Below are positions 49,436 to 60,932 of a DNA stretch of 64,000 bases, piece after piece. Position 1 is the stretch's first letter. Every line of letters starts with the position of its first letter. Both the position numbers and the translations under genes were made by a program. The stretch comes from Pilaira anomala (lineage: Eukaryota; Mucoromycota; Mucoromycetes; Mucorales; Mucoraceae): assembly GCA_025716855.1 (NCBI GenBank), contig JAIXMQ010000037.1, forward strand, positions 62,001-126,000. The letters are read 5' to 3'. The notes under the pieces were generated by a model. That model was not told the origin of the DNA. It did not search any database and saw only the letters and a program-made list of their open reading frames with translations.

Positions 49436-51532
49436 ATGAACTTTAACTATTATATATCCTTGGCCGTTGCGTACTTACTTGGCTGCGTTACATTTATACC
49501 TCTTGCTCTGCTGTTTCTCTATTTTTTTAGTAGTCGAAAGAAAGAATCTCGAACAGCTACTTCCTCTGATGCCTTGGAAGAAGAAAAAGAAGAAACGAAT
49601 TCACAACAGTATTTTTATAAAGTAGGTTGGCTTCACATTTCTCGCGATCAACAACCGATTAGTAAAAGCACTTCAATAGGAGGTATTGTTAAGTCCTATC
49701 TATCTGGTAATAATAACACAAAAGAAGTCAAGACAACCCAAGAGGATATTTCAGTGAATGGCGAGAGTAATAATACCAATAGTTTAGCAACTACTTATTT
49801 TGCAGCTTTAAAATTCAACACATTATACCTGTACGACTCGGAATTACAACTTGACTGCAAAGCAATTATCAACATTAGTAATTATACCGTACATATATAC
49901 CCATATGGATTAAAAGATTATGAATTGTTTTCAAAAGTCAATCGAATACAATTAAAGAAAAAGAAGAGTTTATTATTGGATCGTTTAGAAAAGGATTATT
50001 ATATCAACTGTAGTCGATGTGTGGAAAAAGAAGATTGGTATATAGCGTTTAAACGTGCTAGTAAATTACATCATCATGGCGAACCTCCTTCTTCTAAAGA
50101 TCTGCAAAATTGTTTGGATAATTCAACCCATTTTGATCAAGATGCAATGAATCATTTAATATCAACCATTCATAGTGATTCCGGTCAGTTTGAATTGCAA
50201 TGGTTAAATGCGTTACTGGGTAGAATATTTTTAGGAATCTATAAAACAGATACAACAAAATCATTCTTTTATAACAAGATATTATCAAAGATTGCAAAAT
50301 TAAATGCTAGAAGACCCCCCTTTTTGGAAGAGATTACAGTACGCTCAGTAGATGGAGGTCATGGTCCACCTTATATCACTCAACCTCGATTAATTCATTT
50401 AAGTCCCCAAGGAGAGTATACTGGTGATTGTCACTTATTTTATGATGGACATTTTCGTGTAGAATTAGAAACCGTATTAAGATGTAAGTACTCGGACCGT
50501 TTGCCACCTATTCGAATCGATCTTGTTCTAGCAGTGACATTAAAATCGATTGAAGGAAAGTTAATGTTCAAAATAAAGGAACCGCCTACGAATCGTGCAT
50601 GGATGGGATTTTATAAAAAGCCTAAAATGGAATGGATTGTTGAACCTCTTGTATGGGAAAAGAGAATGGGCTACTCTATGGTCAGTAAAGCAATTCAATC
50701 GAAAATAGAAGAGATTTTTTCAGAGACGATGGTTTTACCAAATATGGATGACATTGTCTTCTTTCAAACAGATGGTGTTGGAGGTATCTATGGTAAAGAA
50801 AGTAATTATGGTAAATCAACATCTTCATTTGATCTCGATTACAATAAAAAGAAATCGGCTGCTGATAACAAAACCCCAACTACGTCCGATATGTCGAATA
50901 TATCTTATCAGTCATTACCTGAATTATATTCTTCACCGTCTGATTTGGTTGTTACTGCTGACCCAATACCTTTACTTAGTACTAGCGTCTCATCTACTGT
51001 TGCCGCGCCTACAAAAAAAAGCTGGTTTAGACGAAATAATAACAACAAATCAAATGGTGATCATCATGAATTTGATGATGATCAAACAAATAATACACCG
51101 ATTGTAGATACACCATCACAACTTACTTTGAAATCGGTTATCACGCCCCTAAAAGATATGGATAATAAAAGCGAGAAGAAAATTAAACGTAAAAAATCAA
51201 ATAACAACAATCGATCGCAATTTCTCGCTACCAACGTGGATCATTCATTACAGTCACTTTTGCTAAAAACAAAGCCCACAGTAATACCTTCTTTAGAACT
51301 TCCCGTGGTGGAACACGATTGTACTACGCCTTCATTACCTCCAAACAATGCTAACGATACACCCCCAAATTTGAATGTAACACCTAGTCCGGCAGAGGCG
51401 ATGCATTCCGTAAGATTAAGCAAAAAAATGTTATTGTTAGTAGATCAACAGCCTTCAAGAATGAGATCGAAGTCTTTGCCAAGCACTGGATTATCTATAG
51501 ATATTGCACAAATGGGTAGTACGGATAATTAA
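49436..51532 (+). CDS. Nvj2/TEX2-like SMP-domain lipid-transfer protein
   Basis: Single exon, 698 aa. An N-terminal membrane segment (residues 7-32, VAYLLGCVTFIPLALLFLYF) is followed by a PH-like domain (about 60-215; KVGWLHISRD and DWYIAFKRASKLH). The SMP domain (about 250-440) begins FELQWLNALLGRIFLGIYKT and includes RPPFLEEITVRSVDGG and WIVEPLVWEKRMGYSMV. This is the layout of yeast Nvj2 and animal TEX2, ER proteins that move lipids such as ceramide at membrane contact sites. The last 230 residues are disordered and basic. It is convergent with LCB1, which makes the sphingoid bases upstream of ceramide. That neighbour may be chance, but the pathways are related. Confidence 0.93.
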   Translation: MNFNYYISLAVAYLLGCVTFIPLALLFLYFFSSRKKESRTATSSDALEEEKEETNSQQYFYKVGWLHISRDQQPISKSTSIGGIVKSYLSGNNNTKEVKTTQEDISVNGESNNTNSLATTYFAALKFNTLYLYDSELQLDCKAIINISNYTVHIYPYGLKDYELFSKVNRIQLKKKKSLLLDRLEKDYYINCSRCVEKEDWYIAFKRASKLHHHGEPPSSKDLQNCLDNSTHFDQDAMNHLISTIHSDSGQFELQWLNALLGRIFLGIYKTDTTKSFFYNKILSKIAKLNARRPPFLEEITVRSVDGGHGPPYITQPRLIHLSPQGEYTGDCHLFYDGHFRVELETVLRCKYSDRLPPIRIDLVLAVTLKSIEGKLMFKIKEPPTNRAWMGFYKKPKMEWIVEPLVWEKRMGYSMVSKAIQSKIEEIFSETMVLPNMDDIVFFQTDGVGGIYGKESNYGKSTSSFDLDYNKKKSAADNKTPTTSDMSNISYQSLPELYSSPSDLVVTADPIPLLSTSVSSTVAAPTKKSWFRRNNNNKSNGDHHEFDDDQTNNTPIVDTPSQLTLKSVITPLKDMDNKSEKKIKRKKSNNNNRSQFLATNVDHSLQSLLLKTKPTVIPSLELPVVEHDCTTPSLPPNNANDTPPNLNVTPSPAEAMHSVRLSKKMLLLVDQQPSRMRSKSLPSTGLSIDIAQMGSTDN

Positions 51533-51956
51533 CCACAACATTTTCTTTTTCATAAATTGATATAAAATAAATAATTAGATGAAAATATATGCTAAGGAAC
51601 AACGTGGGGATTACAATGAAAGGCCGATTTTTTTTTTTTTAATGAGTGAATGTTAAATGTGTGGGGAAAGAATCACGGGATATGTAGTAAACCTAGGGGG
51701 AGTGAAGAAGAATAGAATAGGTGAAACAAGGAAAATAAAGATTCTACACACACACAGACCATTAATTATATTACCCCACACTAATACAAAACCTTACCTA
51801 TCGTAAACTTTTAGCCTGAGTGATTATTTTCCCATGATAATATTGGACCATTTTTATTCATTCATTATTAGTTTAGAAGAATGATCTATTTTGTAAAATA
51901 ATAGCAAAAGGGTAGTTTAATGCGAATATTCATTCTGCCTCCAATACAATAACAGT
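51533..51956. other. Convergent 3' region of the Nvj2-like and LCB1 genes
   Basis: This 424-nt spacer between convergent genes includes a CACACACA run at 51746-51756. No reading frame is supported. Confidence 0.5.
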
Positions 51957-53585
51957 TTACTTCCTCCATTTATTAAAGATTTTGATAATTGCATTTTTAA
52001 CAATTCCAGCAGCCTTTTCATTTTCTTTTCTTGTTAGGCCGATCGTAACACTAATTTTTATGCTGGGTCTTGGGCACACGCGTTCTTGGTCGACTACATA
52101 TTTAGCTCGTGTTACCAATACCCCATATTGTGCGCATTCATCTACAACATCTTGTAAAAGATATTCCTGTTCCTCACGCGATACTTTGTTCTCACTCTCA
52201 AATAGGTGTTCTTCCAAGAAAGAAGGTTTAATACGAATATGGAAAAAGGGGGCTGGGCTTTCGATGTCTCCAGAAAATAACTCGATTAAAGGTTCCAGGG
52301 ATTTATGGTTTAATATCTGGCGAAACGTCTTGGCGCGTTCTCCCAATTCGATTAGGTCTTGAGGATTATTCTTGATAATTTGAATCGCTTCACTACTAGC
52401 TACAGCAAGCATGGCAGGTATAGAAGCAGAAAAACAATAGGCTAAGCCAGAGAGTCGTTGATGGTCCACTACTTCTTCTGAGCCTGCACAAAAGCCTCCA
52501 GAGGAACAAAGTGCATTCGCCATAGATCCTACAATCATGTCTACTTCTGTTGCAGGAATCCCAAAGTAATCTGTTAATCCTGCTCCGCGACTGCCCAAGA
52601 TACCAAATGACTGAGATTCGTCTAGTACTAATCTATACTTGAACCTCTTTTTCAAAGCCACTAATTTATCAAGTGGTGCAATGTCTCCTAAGCTGGCTGA
52701 AAGTCCTTCAGAAACAATAAATCGACGCGTTAAACGTTTCTTATTTACCATGTCGTCTAGCTGGATTTCTTCCAATACTCGTTCCAGATCATCCATGTCG
52801 TTGTGCTTGAACCATCGAACAATAGAACGAGAAATTTGGATACCCTTTTGAATGGAAAAGGATACACCGTCATCACAGACAAGAATGTCGCCTCTTTTAC
52901 AGAACGCTGGAATTACTGATGAAATTGTGGAAAATCCTTGTGCATAAATAATCGCTTGTTCCGCTCCTAAAAACTGTGCGATATCTCGTTCTAAATCCAT
53001 ATGAACATCAATTGTGCCATAAAATCCTGGTGGGCCACAAGAACCTACGCCATATCCTCTTAATGTCTTGATGGCCTTTTCTCTAATACGGTCTGCTGCT
53101 AATAGATTAAGATAGTTGGTGGTAGCTAAATTCATTAAAGGTTTTGAATGTCCAGATACTTTGGGTTTGACAGATTGGGCTCCCATAATTACAGGAGTTT
53201 TTTCCATGTTGAATTTATCGTATTTACTTAGAGGGGGAACTAAAGGCTCTGGTTGCCATTCCTCTACAAGATCATCGATCTCCTACAATAAGTCGACATG
53301 GTTAGTATTAAAAAAAAATAGTAGATTGGCAGAGTTTGATTTTACTTTTTCTGTCAATTTGACAGCGTTATCATGAGGAGTATATTTTGCAGATAACATA
53401 TATCGAATAGCGAAAAAAACTAAGAATAATTCAAGAGCGATACGAAACGGATCATGTTGATACGCACTCTTGATATATACGAGTGCATGGTGCGAACCTG
53501 GGATTGTTGAGATAACTTTATATAAAGAATTTACGGTTGAATTGATAAATTCTGCATCTTCTTCATTAATTACAGGCGTTGTCAT
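51957..53585 (-). CDS. LCB1: Serine palmitoyltransferase subunit 1 (Lcb1)
   Basis: Two exons, 53585-53346 and 53282-51957, 521 aa. A membrane segment lies near residues 48-66 (IALELFLVFFAIRYML). The alpha-oxoamine synthase fold follows: NYLNLLAADRIREKA, YGVGSCGPPGFYGTIDVHMD, LDESQSFGILGSRGAG. The Cys in GSCGPPG is the position mutated in human hereditary sensory neuropathy. The PLP-lysine segment of the partner subunit Lcb2 is replaced by IVGSMANALCSSGGFCAG, without Lys, as expected for the non-catalytic Lcb1. With Lcb2, which is not in this window, it condenses serine and palmitoyl-CoA in the ER, the first step of sphingolipid synthesis. Confidence 0.97.
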
Positions 53586-53799
53586 TTTAGTGATAATTAT
53601 TCATGATCAAGAAAGAGAAAAAAAAAAAGAATTAGAAAAAAGGCAATATCAGCTCTCTATCTGAAACCAATATTTTTTTTAAAAAAAAAACTCGGATATT
53701 TCAAGTGGGATATTCCACCTTTTTTGAGTGGTGTAGTTTCTTTTTATTTATACTATGATACAGCAAGATTTTTATTATTATTATTCATTTAGACATTAT

Positions 53800-55194
53800 T
53801 TAAGAAGAACCACTACTGGCAAACCATTTAAGAGAGCAATCATCAGAACCAGAAACCAATTTTGTTCCCTCAGAATTCCATGCAACTCCCCAAACCTACA
53901 TAGAAAATTAAACGAGGTCAATACTTCTCTGTTATCATATTACACACACTTTCGCCCCCGTTAATTTATCAATTCTTCTTACCTGATCAGAGTGGACCTC
54001 ATGAGTTTCTATAACAGATCGTAAAGCGAGATCCCAAATCTTTATACGTTTATCAGAACTACAGCTGGCCAATTGTTGTTTACTCAAATCTGGGTTGGCG
54101 GCGACACATAACACCCAATCGGAATGACCTGTCAAAGTAGAAGCTAATTGACCGTGCTCAACATCGTATACGTGAATACATTGATCGTCACTTCCACTGA
54201 TTAAAGTTTTACTGTCACTGGCAAAAGAAAGGGTACGAACTGCCATAGCGTGTCCTATCAATAATGTCTTAATATACCTTCCCTCACATTCTCTTTTCTC
54301 TCTTCTTACCTGATAATGTATGTGCTAATTGATTTGTTTCCATATTGAAGACGTAAATAGCACCGTCCTCGGCACCACCAGCAACATACTTACCATCAGG
54401 GCTCTAAAAATAATATTCCATAATCATCAATACTTTTTCATTCTCTACTACTGTATCATAAAAAAAAACTTACGTAAGCAACAGACAAAATGAACTTGTT
54501 TTTAGTGGGCAAACTGTTTACTTTCTCTCCAAGTTTGACATTAAAAAAATTGATATCACCGTTATGGGAACCAGTGGCGACTATTTGAGCGTCAGGACTA
54601 AATACAGCTTTCCAAGCTTCAACGGGATTAGCAGTGATTGACTTCATAAGTGTGCCATTCTCAAGATCCCAAATACGAATATTTGAATCAACAGAAGTGG
54701 AGACAAGAACTATTGTGTCAAACTTTTTAATATCTCTCATACTCTTTTGGGATGACCTTTTTTCTCTATACTTACGTGTACCGTCTGCGGAAGTATCGAC
54801 AGATAAAAGGCCCATAGCATGTCCTTCAAGTTCAAATTTCAACTCTCCAGAAGTACCATCCCTTTTTTTAAAACGCGTTAATAAAACATTCTTTTCGTAT
54901 TGAACCCTTTCTTTTTTTACCAGCATTTGATAGTATTGTCCTCTGATGCAGAGATGACCAAGTTGGTGTTTTTCGACCAAGCAACGTCCCAAATACTGCC
55001 CTCATGAGCTATACGTTTTTTTTTTTTTTTTTTTTTACAGTTAAATCAATTGTGTCTATTGAAGCTGTTGTATTCAACCTTACCCTTATCGTTTACAATG
55101 GTGGGAATGTAGGTAGTAGGCTAATATTATATTTTCAGAATTAAATCAAGGAACAGATCTCGTTTTTTTTTTTTTTTTTTTTTTTGCTTACCAT
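53800..55194 (-). CDS. SKI8: Ski8/WDR61 WD40-repeat protein
   Basis: Eight exons: 55194-55192, 55120-55084, 55008-54921, 54861-54776, 54709-54474, 54403-54310, 54254-53983, 53895-53800, 303 aa. Exon 1's coding part is the ATG alone; the next exon continues PTTYIPTIVNDK. The WD40 blades include AHEGSIWDVAWSKN, SVDSNIRIWDLENG, VEAWKAVFSPDAQIVATGSH, ADDGAIYVF-type and QVWGVAWNSEGTKLVSGSDD, matching human WDR61 (305 aa) blade by blade. It is a subunit of the cytosolic Ski complex (exosome-mediated 3'-5' mRNA decay) and, in animals, of the Paf1 complex; in some fungi the orthologue (Rec14/Ski8) is also needed for meiotic recombination. Exon 5's acceptor (AATAG) was preferred over an earlier AAAAG that gives a stop. 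Confidence 0.92.
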
Positions 55195-56345
55195 TTATTG
55201 AAGCTTTAATTTGGTAAAGAAAAGGTGCTCGCCAAAAAATCCAAAAAAAAAAAAAAACTAATTCAAAACATAGGCTGATTATACTATTGGTCCAAGAGAC
55301 GGACCTTCTTTTTATACATTTATGAGAAAAAGAATGATTCATTAGCATAAGCGTAGCTATTTCAAGGTACAATGTACGTCTTCAATGCTATTATACCATC
55401 TCCTGGACCTTTGGAATACAATCAATCTTATAAATTGAAGCCTGTTGAAGTTCTTGCAAACCAAAAAAAAAGCATTTTTTTATCTCTTTATATCAGCTAT
55501 GCATAGCCCGAGACCTCTACGCCTTCCTTTGATGAGTGACTAAAATATTTATCTAAAGCCCTGATATATATCATCTACAGTCAATTACTATATATTTTTA
55601 GTAGGGATTAGAATATTTCATACGATATATTAAAGGAAAGCTCAATTTATTATTCTTATTGTAGCCAATACAATCTTGTAAAGGAACTTTTTTCCAGATC
55701 ACCAGCAAAATAAGTTTTTTTACATTTATTCTGAAAGGTCTAGCAGCATGAATCCTTATTATGCCATTTTCTTATTCACATATCTTCAAATCTTTTATAT
55801 ATTCTTTACATTTATGTTTATTTTAAACAAACGCCTCAATAAATTTGGCCGCTACACCATCATGTGTTATATGTTCTATAGATGTAATAGAAGACCTGCA
55901 TCACTTCATGGTTGGCTGTGTCAATATGTGGCAATTATGGCATACAGTGTTCTCTCTTTTCAATATCACTAATTGACTTCCAGATAAGCTTCTGTATGAC
56001 TAGGCCTGATGAGTTTAACTCACATTAGCACTGAGCCTCCAGAAAAATTAAAATATCTAAAACCTTGGGACCTTACACAGCTCAGCATAATTCTCATTAC
56101 ACTTTGGAAGTAGCACTGTTACTGTTTGATTGACTAGGAAAAACGGATCTATACCTCAGCCATTCAAACTTATCAACGAGATCACCATATATTCCTAGAA
56201 TCATACAAAAAAATTATTCTTGAAAATCTCAAGCTGTATTTCTTTATTTTTCAATCTTTAATAATCGACAACATCAATAAAGTATATGTGTATATATTTT
56301 ATTTTATTATTTTTGTGTTAAGTGTGTGTTTTAGAAAAGCTACAA
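55195..56345. other. Intergenic, AT-rich
   Basis: About 1.15 kb. The 5' UTR and promoter of SKI8 should be at the left end. A 74-codon frame at 55748-55972 is Phe/Tyr-rich and lacks any motif. Nothing else supported. Confidence 0.5.
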
Positions 56346-56594
56346 CTAAATAGATCCTTTTATTTTCTTGACAGTGTTGTCATGCTGGTTCTGAATAGCT
56401 TGATCCATGCTTTTTTTAATCTGTAAAGCAAGCTTTTTGGCTTCATTTTTGTTATGTACAGAGAGAAGGAAATAGGGTACTCTTGACTCTATCTCCAGGG
56501 AATTGCTCTGCCTTTCTTTTGTTTGAAGATACAATGCTGCTTCAGCAAACGTTGCCCTTGTATTCAGGATACTGTAGGGCTTGAAAGGTTCCAA
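56346..56594 (-). CDS. Small uncharacterised reading frame beside a MITE
   Basis: An open minus-strand frame of 80-odd codons ends at 56346. It contains KPYSILNTRATFAEAALYLQ and, towards the C-terminus, LSVHNKNEAKKLALQIKKSM. The composition is protein-like (amphipathic helices, basic C-terminus). There is no ATG at its start, only TTG, so it would need to be a terminal exon. The MITE begins 42 nt upstream and may have separated it from a former 5' part. No family recognised. Confidence 0.35.
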   Translation of the reverse strand: MEPFKPYSILNTRATFAEAALYLQTKERQSNSLEIESRVPYFLLSVHNKNEAKKLALQIKKSMDQAIQNQHDNTVKKIKGSI

Positions 56595-56635
56595 AAAAAT
56601 TATTCGTGAGCTTCATTCACTTCAGTTACAGACCA

Positions 56636-56786
56636 AGAGCATTCCCAACGGTTAGAGTAACTTAACTAAATTACGTTAATTTTTGAAGGATTAAATAAAA
56701 AAATTAAAAATTAAAAATTGTTGATCACAACCGCTAACACACGCCTGTTTTAATTTAAAATTTACTCCAACCGTTGGGAATGCTCT
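56636..56786. mobile_element. 151-bp MITE with ~19-bp terminal inverted repeats
   Basis: The element starts AGAGCATTCCCAACGGTT and ends with its exact reverse complement, AACCGTTGGGAATGCTCT; a little further in, GAGTAA and TTACTC continue the pairing. Between the repeats is AT-rich DNA without a reading frame. This is a miniature inverted-repeat transposable element. Flanks read CCA before and AAG after, so no perfect target duplication shows; if the GAGC end is taken as the terminus, CAA/TAA is close to the TWA duplication of PIF/Harbinger elements. That class assignment is inference. Confidence 0.85.
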
Positions 56787-57653
56787 AAGAGTGATAAAAA
56801 CTTATTTTATTAATATTAAGAAATGACTATATTTTATAAAGGGGAATATTTTCAAAAAATGTATGTTTTTAAAAATTGGTTTATTGTAAAACACATGCAT
56901 TTTAGATGCTTAGATAAAAAGAAAAGAGCGTAAAGCACGAGGTAGATCTTAAATATGAACACCTAGAAGTATTCTTGAGAAAGGATTATGGTTGAATAAA
57001 TATTTTTTATTACTGGGATATTCGGAAGAGTCTTCTGAACAAAGAAAAGTATAAGTATATCTATATGTGGCCCGAGTTTTTTGAACAATAGATTTTCTTG
57101 ACTCTTTTCAAATATTCTAGGTGAACTCTTTGGGTCAATACAGATAGAACTATATGAATATCTATAAGCATAACACGGCGAGCCTTTTAAACCCTATATA
57201 TACTAATAAGTAGTGCCTTAAAGAGAGATTCACTCCTGAAATATTTAATGTAATTCAAAATACCAGAAAAATCAAAGGTATCGACCAATGTATTACTAAA
57301 TACATTCAGACAAGTGGTCATGTTTTTTATGGAGAATCTGGCTTTATGCAGTTTCTACGTAACGTACAGAAAAGACTTGAGCAAAAGTTCTTTCATGCAC
57401 CTTGATGCAAAATTACACAAAACTAACTATTCAGGTTAATTTACCGCCATACTATTAAACTATATTTACGGATCTTCGTTGTTTTTGAGCAACATGAATA
57501 TGACGAATCGTCACTCCTTTAATATTCTTCTATACATTACATATAAAAGAGGCTTATTTTATAATTTTTGATTCATTTCTTTTTACATTATATAAATATA
57601 GAGGGTATTTATATATATATATATATTCGAGCCGTCTCGACCTTCTTGATTTA
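56787..57653. other. Intergenic, upstream region of the sulfate permease
   Basis: About 870 nt. A/T tracts, a TATA run at 57610-57627 close before the permease start. No gene supported. Confidence 0.45.
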
Positions 57654-60294
57654 ATGATTACTTTTGCAAGCCGAAGACAAATAGACTATAGCTCGTTATC
57701 ACATGAACAGTCTCTAAAAGATAAGACACATTTATTTCTGAAAAGACTTCAAAATTATTTTTTTGGTTTATTGCCAATTCTACAATGGATACATCGATAT
57801 AATTTCTCTGTAAGTTTTTTTTTTTTTTTTTTTTTTTTTGAAACAAAATTATCAACTTTTATCAATACACATATTTATATTATTTAGTGGCTTCTACAAG
57901 ATGCAATTGCAGGTATCACAGTTGGTATGCTGATAGTCCCACAAGGGATTGCTTATGCAAAGATTGCAAACCTCGACCCTCAATATGGTTTGTAGTAAGT
58001 TTGTATGGACTTGTGTGGATTGATTTATCTCTTACATACATATTTTTTTTCTAGTACTTCGTTTGTTGGAGTTACATTATACTGTTTTTTTGGTACGTCA
58101 AAGGATATTAGTATAGGCCCTATAAGTAAGTAGCAAAAGGATGTTATCGCGTTTTAAGTAAATTTAAATAGAGATTTGGTTTCTTATATATTTCAATTTC
58201 TAGCCGTAGTATCATTGCTTGTAGGCCAAGCTATTTCAAAAGTAACCCAAGAGCATCCCAGTATATCTGGACCCGAAGTAGCTGCCTGTCTATCTCTATT
58301 TGCTGGTATAACAACGTTAACAATAGGACTTATTCGGCTTGGTATTCTAGTCGATTTTATTTCAGAGCCTGCCATAGCTGGCTATATGACAGGTTCGGCT
58401 ATTACTATATCATTAGGTCAATGGCCTAAAGTGTTTGGATTACAAGTCAATACGCATCAAGCTCCTTACTTGATTGTTTACGGGTTATTTAAACACCTCA
58501 AAGAAATTAAACTAGATGCTGTGTTCGGAATAACTGCGTTAGTTTTATTGTACATTATCAAGTTAGGGGGTACTCGATTAGCTAGTCGAATACCCGCATT
58601 GAAAAAACCCCTTTTTTTTCTAGGAATTATGCGTAGCGGTCTTGTTGTTGTTTCTGGTACATTAATCTCGTATTTTATCAATGTCAATCGTAAATCCGAT
58701 CCTATCATCAAAATTATTGAAGAAGTACCAGCTGGATTTGATGCATTAGGCGCACCTAGTTTAAACATGACTATAATCAAAGAAGCCAGTAGTGTATTTC
58801 CTTCAATTATTTTAATTATGATTTTGGAACATGTTTCTGTTGCTAAATCCTTTGGTTGTATGAATAATTATGTTATAAATCCAAACCAAGAAATTTTAGC
58901 TATAGGTATAAGTAACATAATTGGATCATTTTTTGGGTAAGGTCATATCAAATCATAGATCAATTGTTATTTTATTAACATTAATGCTCTTCTCCTTTTT
59001 TTTATATATATTTGTTTCAAACAGTGCATATCCAAGTACAGGCGCATTTAGTCGTACCGCTGTAATGGCTCGCTCTGGAGCGAAGACGCCTATGGCAGGT
59101 GTTTTCTCAGGTTCCGTGGTAGTACTTGCTCTCTACGTGCTTACACCAGCCTTTTATTATATCCCCGAATCAGTTCTAGCTTCTGTCGTTATCCACGCAG
59201 TAATTGATTTAGTTTCAGGGCCCAAATTTATAAAGGAATTGTGGCAATTGAGTATTCCAGAATTTTTTATATTCATAATAGCAGTAGTGGTCACCTGTTT
59301 TATAGATGTTGAATCCGGAATTTATGTGTCTGTTGGTTTATCACTATTATTGATGCTGATGAAGATTGCTCGTCCATCTGTTTCAAGTCTTGGTCGAGTG
59401 AAGCTAACTGTTAATCATGACGTAGGTTTGATCCCTTCAACAGGAAACAGCTCTTTAAATCATTCTACAACTTCCGCAGAGGGTGGTTTGAAAGACATGC
59501 GTCGTACAGGAAATCAGGATCGATATATCTATGTCGAAGAAACTGACCCTCATTACACCCAACTAATGGTACCTTTGCCTCCTGGTGTAGTCGTAGTTCG
59601 TATTAGTAGCTCTATTTTGTATCCCAATGCAAATTATATTTCTGAAAACATCTTGAGCATTATAAAGTCTCGTACCCGGCCAGGAAACAATAGTCATCAT
59701 TTGGATGCTGTAGAAGATCGAACTTGGAGCCAGCCATTGCCTAATGAAGATTATCTTAATCAATCTTTGCCAAAACCGTATTTAGATAGTATCGTGTTTG
59801 ATTTCAGTGCAGTAGATAATCTTGATGCAACTGCAATACATACATTGCATTCTATTCAGAGAACATTTGATCAGTATACTAGTGGAAAGGTAGTTGAATT
59901 CCATTTTTGCCACATTAATACAATTGAGGTCAGGCAGCTCTTGATAAAAGCAGGCTTCGGAAGGATTGGTGGAGCTGACGCTATATCATCATCATCAGAT
60001 TATGGACTTTCAAGTAAAAATGATGAAGAGATGAGTCGACCTAAATCTACCGGTTATGGTATTTTCGATAACGGAAACTCAGTTCAAACAGTAAAAACTT
60101 CTATGGGACTATTGGTAACAATGAGCCCGGACATCAATGATAATGACCATTCTGATTTAAAAGATTATATGTATGAGAGTCCTGCTACTCTTTTATCATC
60201 TGATAATATGTACCCTTCATTTCATTGGGATATCGAGGCCGCTGTTTATGCTATTTCAGAAAAACTTCAGCATAAACCAAAATTCTGTTCCTAA
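57654..60294 (+). CDS. SulP/SLC26-family sulfate permease with STAS domain
   Basis: Five exons: 57654-57809, 57888-57994, 58055-58125, 58204-58936, 59025-60294, 778 aa. The family signature DAIAGITVGMLIVPQGIAYA is followed by YGLYTSFVG, about 12 hydrophobic helices, and FGAYPSTGAFSRTAVMARSG. The cytoplasmic STAS domain (about residues 531-750) has HYTQLMVPLPPGVVVVRISS, then FDFSAVDNLDATAIHTLHSI. The length and C-terminal STAS fit yeast Sul1/Sul2, plasma-membrane sulfate/H+ symporters. Substrate is inferred from the family; other SLC26 members carry other anions. The STAS contains a long variable insert near residues 585-610. Confidence 0.93.
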
Positions 60295-60932
60295 CCTATT
60301 GTTGTCACAACATCGTATTACGGCATTTATACATGAAATAAAATATCTGTATTCCGTTAATTATAAGCGACTTCTTTCAAACGCAACTGAATTAGTTTTT
60401 TTTTTAGAACAGTTGAATAAACTATTCATGGCTTCTTGTTATGAAATTATTCATACTTGCATATGGAGTGTTACTATTGAGATGGGCAAGTATATGAATA
60501 TTGGCAGAATTGATTAAAAGCATTTACAAATATTTACAGTCATAAACTTATTTTTACTGATGCCATATTTGGCAGATCTTTAAATAAACATAAATATTTA
60601 TATACATCTAGGGTTACAAGCCAACTTGGCATTGGTCTATCTCCATACCCTTTCTGAACCACATATCTCTACTATTGTCATAATATACATATACTATTGT
60701 AATTTATTTAAAGATAAATTTATTAATTTTGTTTTTTGTAAAACTAACAAAAAAAGACGTACATACATACAAAAACTCCGGCATGTTGCCACATTTGTTT
60801 ACAAGAGAAGACAAACCTATTCATTCCTTACCAAAAAAAACCCAAATCCACTTTTAGATTGATTTTATTTTTTTTCTAAAAACTGTCCCTGCGACATGTT
60901 TAGATAAATAAACTGAAACCTATCTCGAGTAT
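60295..60932. other. Convergent 3' region of the permease and CSM1
   Basis: About 640 nt between the 3' ends of convergent genes. AT-rich, with a few short open frames that lack motifs. No gene supported. Confidence 0.5.
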
